Assembly: GCA_016713735.1 (NCBI GenBank)
Contig: JADJOP010000019.1
Location: forward strand, 62,001-126,000
Length of the DNA stretch: 64,000 bases
Direction of reading: 5' to 3'
DNA from: Bryobacterales bacterium
GTDB taxonomy: Bacteria > Acidobacteriota > Terriglobia > Bryobacterales > Bryobacteraceae
Part shown: piece by piece, positions 23,209 through 32,417 of the stretch
Layout: each line of letters starts with the position of its first letter
How positions within the stretch are numbered: the first letter of the stretch is position 1
The notes under the pieces: generated by a model
The model's input: only the letters and a program-made list of their open reading frames with translations
What the model was told of the DNA's origin: nothing
The model's database searches: none
Program-made: the position numbers and the translations under genes

Positions 23209-23529
23209 ATGACAGATAAGATCGTAGTTCTCACAACCTGTTCGACGGCGGACGAGGCGAGGAAGATCGCCCGCCACCTGCTGGAGCTGCGCCTGGCGGC
23301 CTGTGTGCAGCTCAGCGCGCCTGTGCAGAGCCTGTATCACTGGCAGGGGGCGGTGGAGGAATCCGAGGAGACGCTGCTGTTGATCAAGTCGTCGCGGCCG
23401 CTGTTTGAGCGGCTGCGGGGGGAGATCGCGCGGCTGCACAGCTATTCGACGCCGGAGGTGGTGGCGCTGCCCATCATCGACGGGGCGCCGGGGTATCTGG
23501 CCTGGATGGAGCGCGAACTGGCGGGGTGA
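23209..23529 (+). CDS. cutA: CutA divalent-cation tolerance-like protein
   Basis: A 106-residue CutA1-family trimeric signal-transducer-like fold. It has VVLTTCSTADEARKIARHLLELRLAACVQL at the N-terminus, SLYHWQGAVEESEETLLLIKS in the middle, and SYSTPEVVALPI near the end. CutA is implicated in copper tolerance, but its biochemical role is unclear. ATG 23209 matches the family start. A TTG at 23170 would add 13 residues and would lie exactly where a leaderless transcript from the TATAAT box would begin, so it cannot be excluded. The stop is 14 bases upstream of the next gene. Confidence 0.9.
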   Translation: MTDKIVVLTTCSTADEARKIARHLLELRLAACVQLSAPVQSLYHWQGAVEESEETLLLIKSSRPLFERLRGEIARLHSYSTPEVVALPIIDGAPGYLAWMERELAG

Positions 23530-23531
23530 GT

Positions 23532-23537
23532 TACCCT
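23532..23537 (+). promoter_or_regulatory. Candidate -10 box TACCCT for the cytochrome P460 gene
   Basis: TACCCT ends six bases before the ATG at 23544, between the cutA stop and the cytochrome start. It is a weaker match than TATAAT and could be coincidental. Confidence 0.25.
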
Positions 23538-23543
23538 GTCCCT

Positions 23544-24140
23544 ATGCGATCCGCCGCGCTTTTCGTCTTGATGACCGTCATCCTGGCCGCCGCGCTGGCA
23601 GCGGCTGACCGTGCCGAGTTCACCAAGCAGGGTGAGCTGCTGTTGCCGCCCCACTACAGGGAGTGGGTGTTCCTCTCCTCGGGGTTGGGGATGACCTATG
23701 GGCCGAACGCGCCGGCGCCGGGGACGCCGCTGCGGTTCGACAACGTGTTCGTGAATCCGCCGGCCTACCGCGAGTTTCTGAAGACGGGCCAGTGGCCGGA
23801 GGGTACGATTCTGCTGCTGGAGATTCGCGCGTCGCAAACGAAGGGGTCGATCAACCAGCACGGGCAGTTTCAGACCGGGGCGGTGGCCCTGGAGGCGCAT
23901 GTGAAGGACACGCGGCGGTTCCCGAAGACGAAGGGGTGGGCGTTTGCTGGATTCGAGGAGAAGGACGGGCGGTTTGCGGCGACGGCGAAGGTGATTCCGC
24001 CGGGCAACCGTTGTGAGGAGTGCCACTCGCAGAAGGGCGCGGTGGATGCGACGTTTGTGCAGTTCTATCCCGAGTTGATTCCGGTGGCGAAGAAGCAGGG
24101 GACGTGGAACGAGGCGAACTCGGCGGCGGGCAGGCACTAA
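23544..24140 (+). CDS. Cytochrome P460-family c-type heme protein
   Basis: A 198-residue exported protein with signal peptide MRSAALFVLMTVILAAALAAA. The mature part has the cytochrome P460 pattern: YREWVFLSSGLGMTYGPNA, FDNVFVNPPAYREFLKTGQWPEGT, GWAFAGF, and a heme-attachment motif CEECH near the C-terminus. Characterised P460 proteins oxidise hydroxylamine or handle nitric oxide and carry a Lys-crosslinked heme. The related cytochrome P460-fold proteins of Acidobacteria are undefined, so no substrate is claimed. Located directly after cutA. Confidence 0.85.
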   Translation: MRSAALFVLMTVILAAALAAADRAEFTKQGELLLPPHYREWVFLSSGLGMTYGPNAPAPGTPLRFDNVFVNPPAYREFLKTGQWPEGTILLLEIRASQTKGSINQHGQFQTGAVALEAHVKDTRRFPKTKGWAFAGFEEKDGRFAATAKVIPPGNRCEECHSQKGAVDATFVQFYPELIPVAKKQGTWNEANSAAGRH

Positions 24141-24155
24141 CAGGGCTGGTGGCAC

Positions 24156-24161
24156 TACACT
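24156..24161 (+). promoter_or_regulatory. Candidate -10 box TACACT for the sulfatase gene
   Basis: TACACT ends five bases before the GTG at 24167, with no ribosome-binding site between them. Confidence 0.4.
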
Positions 24162-24166
24162 GAAAG

Positions 24167-25687
24167 GTGCTACCTCGTCGATCCTTCCTTCAACTCACAG
24201 CCGGCGCTTTGGCTCCGGCGGCTCTGGCGCAATCGAGCGAACGTCCGAACGTGGTCCTCATCTATGCCGATGATGCGGGCTTTGGCGACCTGTCGTGTTA
24301 TGGCGCGACGAAGGTGAAGACGCCGAACCTGGACCGGCTGGCGGCGCAGGGCATCCGCTTCACCGATGCGCATTCGTCGGCGGCGACGTGCACGCCGTCG
24401 CGGTTTTCGCTGCTCACGGGCGAGTATTCGTTCCGCAATCCGGGGGCGACGATTCTGCCGGGTGATGCGCGGGCGATCATCGAGCCGGGGCGTTTCACGC
24501 TGGCTTCGCTGTTCCAGCAGGCGGGCTATGAAACAGGCGCGGTGGGCAAGTGGCACCTCGGACTGGGCAAGGGCAACCTCGACTGGAACGGGCCGATTGC
24601 GCCGGGACCGAACGAGATCGGCTTTGGCTATAGCTTTCTGATTCCGGCGACGGGCGACCGCGTGCCGTGCGTGTATACGGAGAACGGCCGCGTGGTGGGG
24701 CTCGATCCGGCCGATCCGATCCGGGTGGATTACCGCAAGCCGACGGGTCCGGAGCCGACGGGCAAGGCGAATCCGGAGCTGTTGAAGATGCACCCGAGCC
24801 ACGGGCACGACATGACGATTGTGAACGGTGTGTCGCGCATCGGGTATATGTCGGGCGGGAAGTCGGCGTTGTGGGTGGATGAGGACATGGCCGATGTGAT
24901 CACGAAGAAGGCCACCGATTTCATTGACCGCAATGCGGCCAAGCCGTTTTTCCTCTATTTCGCCACGCACGACATCCATGTGCCGCGGCTGCCGCACAAG
25001 CGGTTTTTGGGGAGCACGCAGTGCGGGGTGCGGTGCGATGCGATGGCTGAGTTGGACTGGTCAGTGGGTGAGATCGTGAAGGCGCTGGAGCGGCACAACC
25101 TGACGCGCAATACGATCGTGATCTTCACGAGTGACAACGGGCCGGTTGTGGATGATGGCTACAAGGATGGATCGGTGGAGAATTTGAACGGCCACACGCC
25201 GCACGGGGGGCTGCGGGGAGGCAAATATAGCGCCTACGAGGCGGGGACGCGGATGCCGTTTCTGGTGCGCTGGCCGGCGCGGATCAAGGCGGGCACGACT
25301 TCGGCGGCATTGATCAGCCAGGTGGATCTGATGGGTAGTTTTGCGGCGCTGCTGGGGCGGCCGTTGGCGAATGAGGCCGGCCCGGACAGCTTCAACGTAT
25401 TGCCGGCGCTGACGGGGCAATCGCGGGTGGGGCGTGATCACCTGGTGCAGCAGTCGCGGGGGATTACGATCCGCAAGGGGAAGTGGAAGCTGGTGCCGGC
25501 GGGGGCGGAGATTCGTGCGGCGGCGGGGTTGCCTACACTTTCGTCAGACAATGCGGTGGAGTTGTACGACTTGGAGCGAGATCGCGGCGAGACGCGGAAC
25601 GTGGCGGCGGCGCATCCGGAGGTGGTGGCGGAGTTGACGGCGCTGCTGGAGCAGGTGAAGCGCGAGGGACGGAGCCGGCGTGGGTGA
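24167..25687 (+). CDS. Type I (formylglycine) sulfatase
   Basis: A 506-residue exported arylsulfatase-family enzyme that hydrolyses sulfate esters, in this setting probably of polysaccharides. The signal MLPRRSFLQLTAGALAPAALA has a twin-arginine-like RRSFLQ. The catalytic formylglycine precursor motif is CTPSRFSLLTG (Cys type), with metal ligands in VLIYADDAGFGDLSCYG and FTSDNGPV, plus GKWHLG and HGGLRGGKYSAYEAGTRMP. A GTG start is used; TACACT lies five bases upstream. No sulfatase-maturing enzyme (anSME or FGE) is in the window. Confidence 0.93.
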   Translation: MLPRRSFLQLTAGALAPAALAQSSERPNVVLIYADDAGFGDLSCYGATKVKTPNLDRLAAQGIRFTDAHSSAATCTPSRFSLLTGEYSFRNPGATILPGDARAIIEPGRFTLASLFQQAGYETGAVGKWHLGLGKGNLDWNGPIAPGPNEIGFGYSFLIPATGDRVPCVYTENGRVVGLDPADPIRVDYRKPTGPEPTGKANPELLKMHPSHGHDMTIVNGVSRIGYMSGGKSALWVDEDMADVITKKATDFIDRNAAKPFFLYFATHDIHVPRLPHKRFLGSTQCGVRCDAMAELDWSVGEIVKALERHNLTRNTIVIFTSDNGPVVDDGYKDGSVENLNGHTPHGGLRGGKYSAYEAGTRMPFLVRWPARIKAGTTSAALISQVDLMGSFAALLGRPLANEAGPDSFNVLPALTGQSRVGRDHLVQQSRGITIRKGKWKLVPAGAEIRAAAGLPTLSSDNAVELYDLERDRGETRNVAAAHPEVVAELTALLEQVKREGRSRRG

Positions 25688-25736
25688 GGGTGGCGGGGCC
25701 GTACCAACAATTGTAGAGAACGATAGAAGTGGAACC

Positions 25737-25760
25737 TTGCATTTTGAACCGATAATGCAA
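25737..25760. promoter_or_regulatory. Inverted repeat upstream of the hybrid kinase gene
   Basis: TTGCATT (25737-25743) and AATGCAA (25754-25760) form a perfect 7-bp inverted repeat with a 10-base spacer. It lies in the AT-rich gap between the sulfatase stop and the kinase start at 25795. The geometry fits a dimeric regulator's operator. It has no T-run, so termination of the sulfatase transcript is less likely. Confidence 0.45.
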
Positions 25761-25794
25761 TAAGAAGGGATCGTACAGCTCAACAGGCGCCGAT

Positions 25795-28700
25795 TTGAAA
25801 CTCCGACTCCTCCATGTGGCGGCCCGGCTGGCGCTGGGAATGGCGGCACTTGTCCTTGTGCCGGCGAGCCAGGCAGATGATGCAGACTTTCCCGTTGCGA
25901 AGTACCAACTAGACCACTGGGACGGGGCGGACGGCTTTCCGGAGGAGTCGATTTTCGCCCTGACGCAGACGGGGGACGGGTATTTGTGGGCGGCCACGCC
26001 GGCGGGGATTGTGCGCTACAACGGCATCGAGTTCACGTTGTTTGAGCGGTCGTTGCTGCCGGGGCAAACTCCCTGGAGGAATTTGCGGCTGACGGCATCC
26101 CCGGATGGGACGTTGTGGTTGTGGAACGCCTACGGGCAGGTGTGGCGGATGGTGAAGGGGCGGTTCGATCCGATTGCGGGGGGTGAGGGGAGACGCGCTG
26201 GGGGCGGTGACGTGGATGGGGAGCGGTCCGGACGGGGCGATGATGCTGGTGTCGGGCGGACGGCTGCACACGTGGAAGGGCGGGGTGATTCGGCCGACGG
26301 AGGTTACCTTTGCCGCTTGGGGGGAGCGGCTGAGAGGGTTGTATTGGTCGGAGACATCGCGGAAGTTGTGGGGGCGGCTGGCCGATGGCGGGTTGTTCCG
26401 GATGACGATGGAGGGGAAGTTGGAGTGGGAGTCGGCGCCGGCGGAGGGGATGCCGGCCGAGGCGCAGTCGATCGTGGAGGATGGCGTGGGGGGCGTGTGG
26501 GTGGCCACGGCGAAGGGGATTTTTGTGTTGCGGGGAGGGCGGTTGGCGCGGGTATGGGCGCGGGAGATACCGGGAGCGCCGGTGTCGCGGCTGCGGGCGG
26601 GCCCGCAGGGGATGTTGTGGATTGCGGCCGGAAACGGGCTGTGGCGGTTCCACGGCGGCGCGTTGGAGAAGGTGTTTCCGGCGAGCGCGTTCCATGAGGA
26701 CTCGATAGCGGCGATGTATGTGGACCGCGAGGACAGCCTGTGGCTGGGCACGGTGCGGCGCGGGTTGTTCCGTGTGCGCGGGTCGAAGTTCATCAACCTG
26801 ACGTATGGAGTGAACATGCCGAGCGGGCAGGTGTATGCGGCGCTGCGGGATTCGCGGGGCGATGTGTGGGCGACGTCGGATGCATCGGTTCATTTGCATG
26901 CGGCGGGGGGAGGATGGTCGACGTTTGGCCGGGAGCAGGGGGTTCCGGCGGGGGTTGTGCGGACGGTGGATGAGGACAGCGAGGGGCGCGTTTGGATTGG
27001 CGGGGAGGGCGGAGTGGCTGTTTGGGCTCGTGGCGGCGGGAACCGTTGGACGGCGGCGCCGGTGGTTGGGAGGGCGCCAGTACGGACGGTGCGGCGGGCG
27101 TTGGGCGGAGGGATGTGGGTGGCGGCGGCCGATGGGTTATACCGTGTGGAGGCGGCAGGGGCCAAGCGCATTGCCTTTCCGCGGGGGCTTGCCGCGCAGA
27201 GCATTCGGAGCCTGGCCGATCATCCGCGCCTGGGGTTGCTGGTGGGAGGGATGCAAATCGGGCTCTGGGCGCTGCGCGAAGGACAGTGGAGGCAGTTGGA
27301 GTCACGGCCGCGACACACCGTCTACTCGACGCTGATGGATACCGCGGGTGATGTTTGGGTGGGCACCTCGGCCGGATTGGGGCGGGTGAACGAAGCAGGC
27401 ATCCAACCGGTGAATTTGAGCTCGCTGCTACCGAGGCAGGAGGAGGAGTTTTACCAGGTGGCCGAAGACGGGCAGGGACACTTGTTCCTGGCCGGGCGGC
27501 GGAGCCTGGTGCGGATGAAGCGCGCGCCGCCGGCGTCGCTGCGGCAGGGCGATGTGCGGCAATTTGACCTGCTGGACGGGCTGTCGAGCGCCAACTTTGG
27601 GATTGCGCGGCAGAATTTCCGTGCGTCGGCGCCGAAGGGTCTGCTGTGGTTTGCGAACCTGACCGGATTCGCGGTGGTGGACCCGGAGCACATTCCCGAT
27701 AACCCCTTGCCGCCGCCGGTGCATATTGATGCGTTGATTGCCGACGGGAAGCGCGTACCGCTGACCAGCCCGTTGCGGCTGCCGGCGGGGACGGAACGAT
27801 TGGAGATCCGGTTCGTAGCGTTGAGCCTGAGCGAGCCGCGGAAGGTGGCCTTCCGCTACAAGCTGGAGGGATCGGATCCGGTGTTTGTAGCTCCCACCAA
27901 CCACGCGCATGCGGTCTACACGCACCTGAACCATGGACCGTACCGCTTCCGGGTGATCGCCAGCAACAACGATGGTGTGTGGAACGAGACCGGGGCGACG
28001 CTGGACTTTGAGATTGCGCCGCACTATTACCAGACGTTGTGGTTCCGGGCACTGGCGTTGCTGGGCCTGGCGCTGCTGGCGGCGGTGGTGGTGCGGTTGC
28101 GGACGCGTTCGCTGTTGCAGCGCACCGAAGAGTTGGAGCGGCATGTGCGGGAACGCACGGCGGAACTGGAGACGGCGCGGAGTCAGGCCGAGGAGGCGGC
28201 GCGGGCCAAGGCGGAGTTTCTGGCCACGATGAGCCACGAGATCCGCACGCCGATGAACGGGGTTCTGGGGATGCTGAGCCTGCTGGAGCGGACGCAATTG
28301 GACCACGAGCAGCGGCGGTGCACGGAGGTGATCTCGAATTCGGGCAAGGCGTTGCTGAGCATCATCAATGATGTTCTTGACCTGTCGCGGCTGGAGGCGG
28401 GCAAGTCTCTGGTGGAGTATCATCCGGCGGACCTGCGGCTGATCAGCCAGCAGGTGGTGGAGCTGTTCCAGATTACGGCGGCGTCGAAGAATATTGAGCT
28501 GAGCCTGCGGTGGGCGGCGGAGCTGCCGCATTGGTACGACGCGGATGCGGCGCATCTGCGACAGATACTGGTGAACCTGGTGGGCAACGCGGTGAAGTTC
28601 ACCGAGACAGGTTGGGTGCGGCTGGAGGTGACCGGAGAGGCGGACGGGGCGAGGCGCGGGCAGGGCGGCGAGGACGAACAGGTGACGCTGACCTTCACGG

Positions 28701-29350
28701 TGGAGGACACCGGGATCGGGATCGCTCCGAGCGACCTGGGCAAGCTGTTCCAGAATTTCAGTCAGGCGGACTCTTCGTCGGTGAGGAAGTATGGCGGCAC
28801 GGGGCTGGGGCTGGCGATTTCCAAGGGGCTGGCCGAGCGCATGGGGGGTTCGATCAGCGTGACGAGTGAGCCGGGCAGGGGGTCGAGTTTCCGGGTGACG
28901 CTGCGGCTTGCCACCGCGCGGCCGCCCGAGGGCGGTCCAGCGCGGACGCGGACGCGCGAGTTGACCATCGGGCGTGTCCTGCTGGCCGAGGACAACGCGG
29001 TGAATGCGTTGGTGGCGCAGCGGATGTTGAGCAGCCTGGGCTTTTGTGTGGACATGGTGTCGACGGGGACGGCCGTGCTGGCGGCGCTGGAGAGCGAGGC
29101 CTACGACCTGATCCTGATGGACTGCCAGATGCCGGAGATGGACGGGTTTGAGGCGACGAGGCGGATTCGCGCCAACGCCGGGGGCAGGCAGCCGATCATC
29201 ATCGCGCTGACGGCCAACGCGATGGATGGCGACCGCGAACGGTGCATGGAAGCGGGGATGGACGACTACATCTCCAAGCCGATTGTGCTGGAGGAGTTCT
29301 CGTCGCGGATTGCAGCCTGGAGCCGCGGGCGCGAGACGGTGGCCGACTGA
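25795..29350 (+). pseudogene. Hybrid sensor histidine kinase with regulator propeller, split by one base
   Basis: Two frames (25795 to about 26180, then about 26180 to 29350) make one protein of about 1184 residues. A signal sequence and two-component-regulator propeller blades come first (for example SIFALTQTGDGYLWAATPAG, DREDSLWLGT, DSEGRVWIGGEGG). A Y_Y_Y domain follows (ERLEIRFVALSLSEPRKVAFRYKLEG), one transmembrane helix, then HisKA with MSHEIRTPMNG. HATPase_c has DTGIGIAPSDLGKLF and GGTGLGLAISK, and a receiver has LMDCQMPEMDGF and SKP. It would sense a periplasmic ligand, perhaps a sugar. The shift lies in a G6 run at 26178-26183; with five Gs the frame reads DPIAGVRGDALG without a break. 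A sequencing error or slippage-based switching are both possible. Confidence 0.88.
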
Positions 29351-29423
29351 GCGGGCGGCCGGCGAAGGCGGGGCGTAGCCTGACGGGGCGCGGTTTCCCA
29401 TAGCCGCCGGGGGGCGAGTCTGC

Positions 29424-29429
29424 TAGGCT
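29424..29429 (+). promoter_or_regulatory. Candidate -10 box TAGGCT for the 976-residue protein
   Basis: TAGGCT ends seven bases before the ATG at 29437, with no Shine-Dalgarno between; a moderate match that fits the window's recurrent spacing. Confidence 0.35.
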
Positions 29430-29436
29430 GAGCCCC

Positions 29437-32367
29437 ATGCCTGATCAGGTCTTCACCATCAAACGCGAGAACGTGCCGCTCTGGAGCAGCGGCAAGGGCT
29501 CGCTCACGCTCAACCTGGGACAAGTGAATCCGCTGCAGAAGCTGCCGCCGAACATCAGCACACTGTTTGATGTCGCGCCGGCGTTGGGTGGGTCTGAGCC
29601 GATCCGGTTCGGCGGGGCAGGGAACCTGACGCTGGGGGTGACGGCGGGCGTGCAGGCAAGCCTGGCGGCGATTCGCGCCACGCCGGGGGGCGAGTTGGCC
29701 AAGCTGCTCAAGGAGCACGGGCTGGAGAAGTTTCATGCGGCGAACGCGGGCCAGATGCTGTATGCGCTGCGGATCGGGGCGCGGGCGGGGGGGGCGGCCT
29801 CGGGCAGCTTCGCCTTCCAGACGCTGAGCGCGCAGGCGTCGGTGAGCGCGGGGGGCGACGGCGGCTACACCTGCATTGTGCCGGTGCCGGAAGAGGGCAC
29901 GGTGGCCAGCAATGCGCTGGCGCTGTTCCGGAAAGTGAAACTGCCTTCGGACATTACAGCCCCGCTGGAGCCGGGGCACGTGGTGGCGCTGCGCTATGGC
30001 GGCTATTTGAAGTTTGGCGGGAGTGTGTCGGCGGGGTTTGAATTGAAGGGCACGCAGGGGTTTACGCTGGGCTCGCTCGACCTGTCGGAACGCTACAAAT
30101 TGTCGGCATCGGGGCGGCTGGGGCTGGACGCCTCGGTGGCGGGGAGTTTTCTGATTGAGGCGCGGTCGTCGGAGAAAGCGGGCTGGGTGCGGGTGATCGT
30201 GCGGCGGCATCGCGAGTCGAGCATCAAGATTGCGGCGGACGCCACGGTGGGTTTCACGGGCGACCTGGCCGGGCTGCCAGTGAACGGCCGCGATTTTCTG
30301 GGCGCGGCGCTGGGCGTAAACGTGAAGAACTGGTTCAACGTGCTGGACAAGGTGGGTGAGTTCAGCGATCTGAAGACGCTGGAGTCAAAGCTGGACGGGC
30401 TGGCGAATCAGTTTATCAAGGAGTATCTCGGCAAGGCGTTCGGGGCCGTGCCGAAGGATTTCACGAAGATTCTGGGACGGGTGCGGTCAGTGGTGGATCG
30501 GTATCAGAACTTAGACAATTACGCGATCAACTTATTCGACCGCTACTTTGACAAGTTGGACATTCTTACTCTGCAGTTAGAGAAGCTGCGGGCGCTGACG
30601 TCGCTGGACGCGATTGCCGGGGAGGTGGACGGGGAGCTGTGGCGGGTGTTGCGGACGATCACCTCGGGCGATCCGCTGACGTTCCTGCTGGGGCGGATTC
30701 CGGGGCCGGACGGCAAGCCGATTCCGAGCCTGCCGGAGTTGCAGCGACGGGTGCAGTCGACGCTCGACCTGGTGCAAGGCGAGGCGCATAAGGAGATCCG
30801 CGAGGTGATGGCGCTGGCCAAGGAGAGCTTCCCGCTGGACGGGTTCATCACGCAACTGGCGCGGGTGGATTCGATCAGCGAGTTAAAGGAACTGGCGGGC
30901 ACGAAGGCGGGGAACTTCGCCGAGCGGCTGATCGGCAAGGCGATCAAGGAATTGAACAACTCCGACGAGGCGAAGAAGGCGGTGAAGTCGATCCACGACT
31001 TCGTGCGCGAGGAGCAGGCCTTCGAGAAGCGGTTCAACGATGTGCTGAAGATGGCGGCGCGGCAGAGACTCAGCGCCTCGCTGCATGCGGAGTATTCGCG
31101 GGCCACCGAGCGCGACGCGCTGATCGATGTGGAGATCAACCTGGAGACGGCGCGCGGGCTGGAGTTGATGAAGGCCGCCGGGCGGGGCGATTTCCGCGAC
31201 ATTCTGGCTTCGGTGCAACCGGGGGTGGTGGCGCTGAACGAAGGGGTGTTCAGCCACAAGGTGACGCGGACGTCGGCGTTCGCGGTGAATGTGGTCGGCT
31301 GGCATTTGAACTGGCGCTATTCGGGATTCGACAAGGTGGTGACCGAGGTGGAGCAGCGCATTACGACCGACGCTTCGGGCGCGCTGACCGTGTTCACGAC
31401 GTTTGAGATGCAGAAGGAGAAGGAGCGCAAGCGCAACGCCGAGCGGGTGCACACGCTGTTCCTGCTGCGCTTCCTGGGCGAGGCTTCGGGGGCGGTGGCG
31501 AGCGATCCGAAGCGGCTGGAGTTTTTCACCGATGTCATTACGTCGTCGACGGCAAATTACGACCTGACGTTCACCGACGACCGTACGGAGCCGGAGGAAC
31601 TGGCCGACTATCTGTCGTTCGCGCGCGATTTCGGGCTGGATGCGGCCGGGGCGACGGTGGAGCAGTTGCGGCCGTTGCTGCCGATGGTGGAGGGGACGCA
31701 TTTTGGCGAGATCACGGCGGCTTACCAGGTGGGCTTCACCGAGGAGGGGCTGAACGCCATCTTCCGCGCGGGGATTGACGAGCAGGTGGTGCGGCAGACG
31801 ATGCGCAAGCTGCTGTTGGCGAATTACCTGAAGAAGCAGGCGGGGAAACTGACCGACATCGCGTGGTGTTATGCCACCGAGGAGGTGCACGCCTTCAAGC
31901 GCAAGCAGGACAAGAGCGCGACGGGGTTGTTTGCCACGCTGCCTAGGTTGGAGATCACGAAGGCGGGGTCGCCAATCGCGGGCATTGCGGCGCCTTCAGG
32001 GCGGATTCAGTTGAACTCGAACGCCGAGGTGTTTTTGCTGAACTCGCTCATCGAGATTGAGAACAAGCTGGTGGAGGCGCTCAACAAGCTGCAGGCGCTG
32101 ATCACGAAGAAGGGCGGCATCGCGCCGGAGCAGTTTGAGAAGCAACTGGCGGCGCTGGGCGATGCGCTGAAGCTCTACGACGCGCGGGATGAGGGCGATA
32201 ACACGGTGTTTGCGGTGTTTGATGCGCTGATCCGGGCGGCAGGGAAAGAGAGTGTGCGCAAGGCGTCGCTGTCGCTGACGTCGAAAGTAAGTGGGAAAGA
32301 GGTGAACAAGGTGTTTGTGCTGCCGGGTGTGGCGGGCGCGAGCCAAGTGGCCGGGGCGGGGAGTTAG
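29437..32367 (+). CDS. Large protein of unknown function (976 residues)
   Basis: I do not recognise this protein. There is no signal peptide, transmembrane helix or known catalytic motif. Residues 1-300 are rich in Gly/Ser/Ala beta strands with repeated amphipathic blocks such as GGAGNLTLGVTAGVQASL, YGGYLKFGGSVSAGFELKG, GLDASVAGSFLIEARSS and IAADATVGFTGDLAG. Residues 300-600 are helical and charged (LESKLDGLANQFIKEYLGKA and similar). Residues 600-976 mix strands and helices, including FTTFEMQKEKERKRNAERVH and a C-terminal helix IEIENKLVEALNKLQALITKK. Only one Cys pair-like feature is seen. It is monocistronic between the hybrid kinase and a cyclase. The beta-rich N-terminus and helical centre could suit a large scaffold or pore-forming-like protein, but that is speculation. 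Confidence 0.85.
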   Translation: MPDQVFTIKRENVPLWSSGKGSLTLNLGQVNPLQKLPPNISTLFDVAPALGGSEPIRFGGAGNLTLGVTAGVQASLAAIRATPGGELAKLLKEHGLEKFHAANAGQMLYALRIGARAGGAASGSFAFQTLSAQASVSAGGDGGYTCIVPVPEEGTVASNALALFRKVKLPSDITAPLEPGHVVALRYGGYLKFGGSVSAGFELKGTQGFTLGSLDLSERYKLSASGRLGLDASVAGSFLIEARSSEKAGWVRVIVRRHRESSIKIAADATVGFTGDLAGLPVNGRDFLGAALGVNVKNWFNVLDKVGEFSDLKTLESKLDGLANQFIKEYLGKAFGAVPKDFTKILGRVRSVVDRYQNLDNYAINLFDRYFDKLDILTLQLEKLRALTSLDAIAGEVDGELWRVLRTITSGDPLTFLLGRIPGPDGKPIPSLPELQRRVQSTLDLVQGEAHKEIREVMALAKESFPLDGFITQLARVDSISELKELAGTKAGNFAERLIGKAIKELNNSDEAKKAVKSIHDFVREEQAFEKRFNDVLKMAARQRLSASLHAEYSRATERDALIDVEINLETARGLELMKAAGRGDFRDILASVQPGVVALNEGVFSHKVTRTSAFAVNVVGWHLNWRYSGFDKVVTEVEQRITTDASGALTVFTTFEMQKEKERKRNAERVHTLFLLRFLGEASGAVASDPKRLEFFTDVITSSTANYDLTFTDDRTEPEELADYLSFARDFGLDAAGATVEQLRPLLPMVEGTHFGEITAAYQVGFTEEGLNAIFRAGIDEQVVRQTMRKLLLANYLKKQAGKLTDIAWCYATEEVHAFKRKQDKSATGLFATLPRLEITKAGSPIAGIAAPSGRIQLNSNAEVFLLNSLIEIENKLVEALNKLQALITKKGGIAPEQFEKQLAALGDALKLYDARDEGDNTVFAVFDALIRAAGKESVRKASLSLTSKVSGKEVNKVFVLPGVAGASQVAGAGS

Positions 32368-32404
32368 CGGCGAGCCGGCTGGTTTCAGGGCCCGCGGGCT
32401 ACGA

Positions 32405-32410
32405 TACAAT
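32405..32410 (+). promoter_or_regulatory. Candidate -10 box TACAAT for the cyclase gene
   Basis: TACAAT ends seven bases before the ATG at 32418, so a transcript would begin at about the start codon. This is one of the best examples of the pattern in the window. Confidence 0.5.
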
Positions 32411-32417
32411 CCCACAA

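Noticed and set aside
27428..29401. 657-codon minus-strand frame opposite the hybrid kinase
   Set aside because: Arg/His/Pro/Leu-rich shadow of kinase and receiver codons; the plus strand shows complete HisKA, HATPase and receiver motifs.
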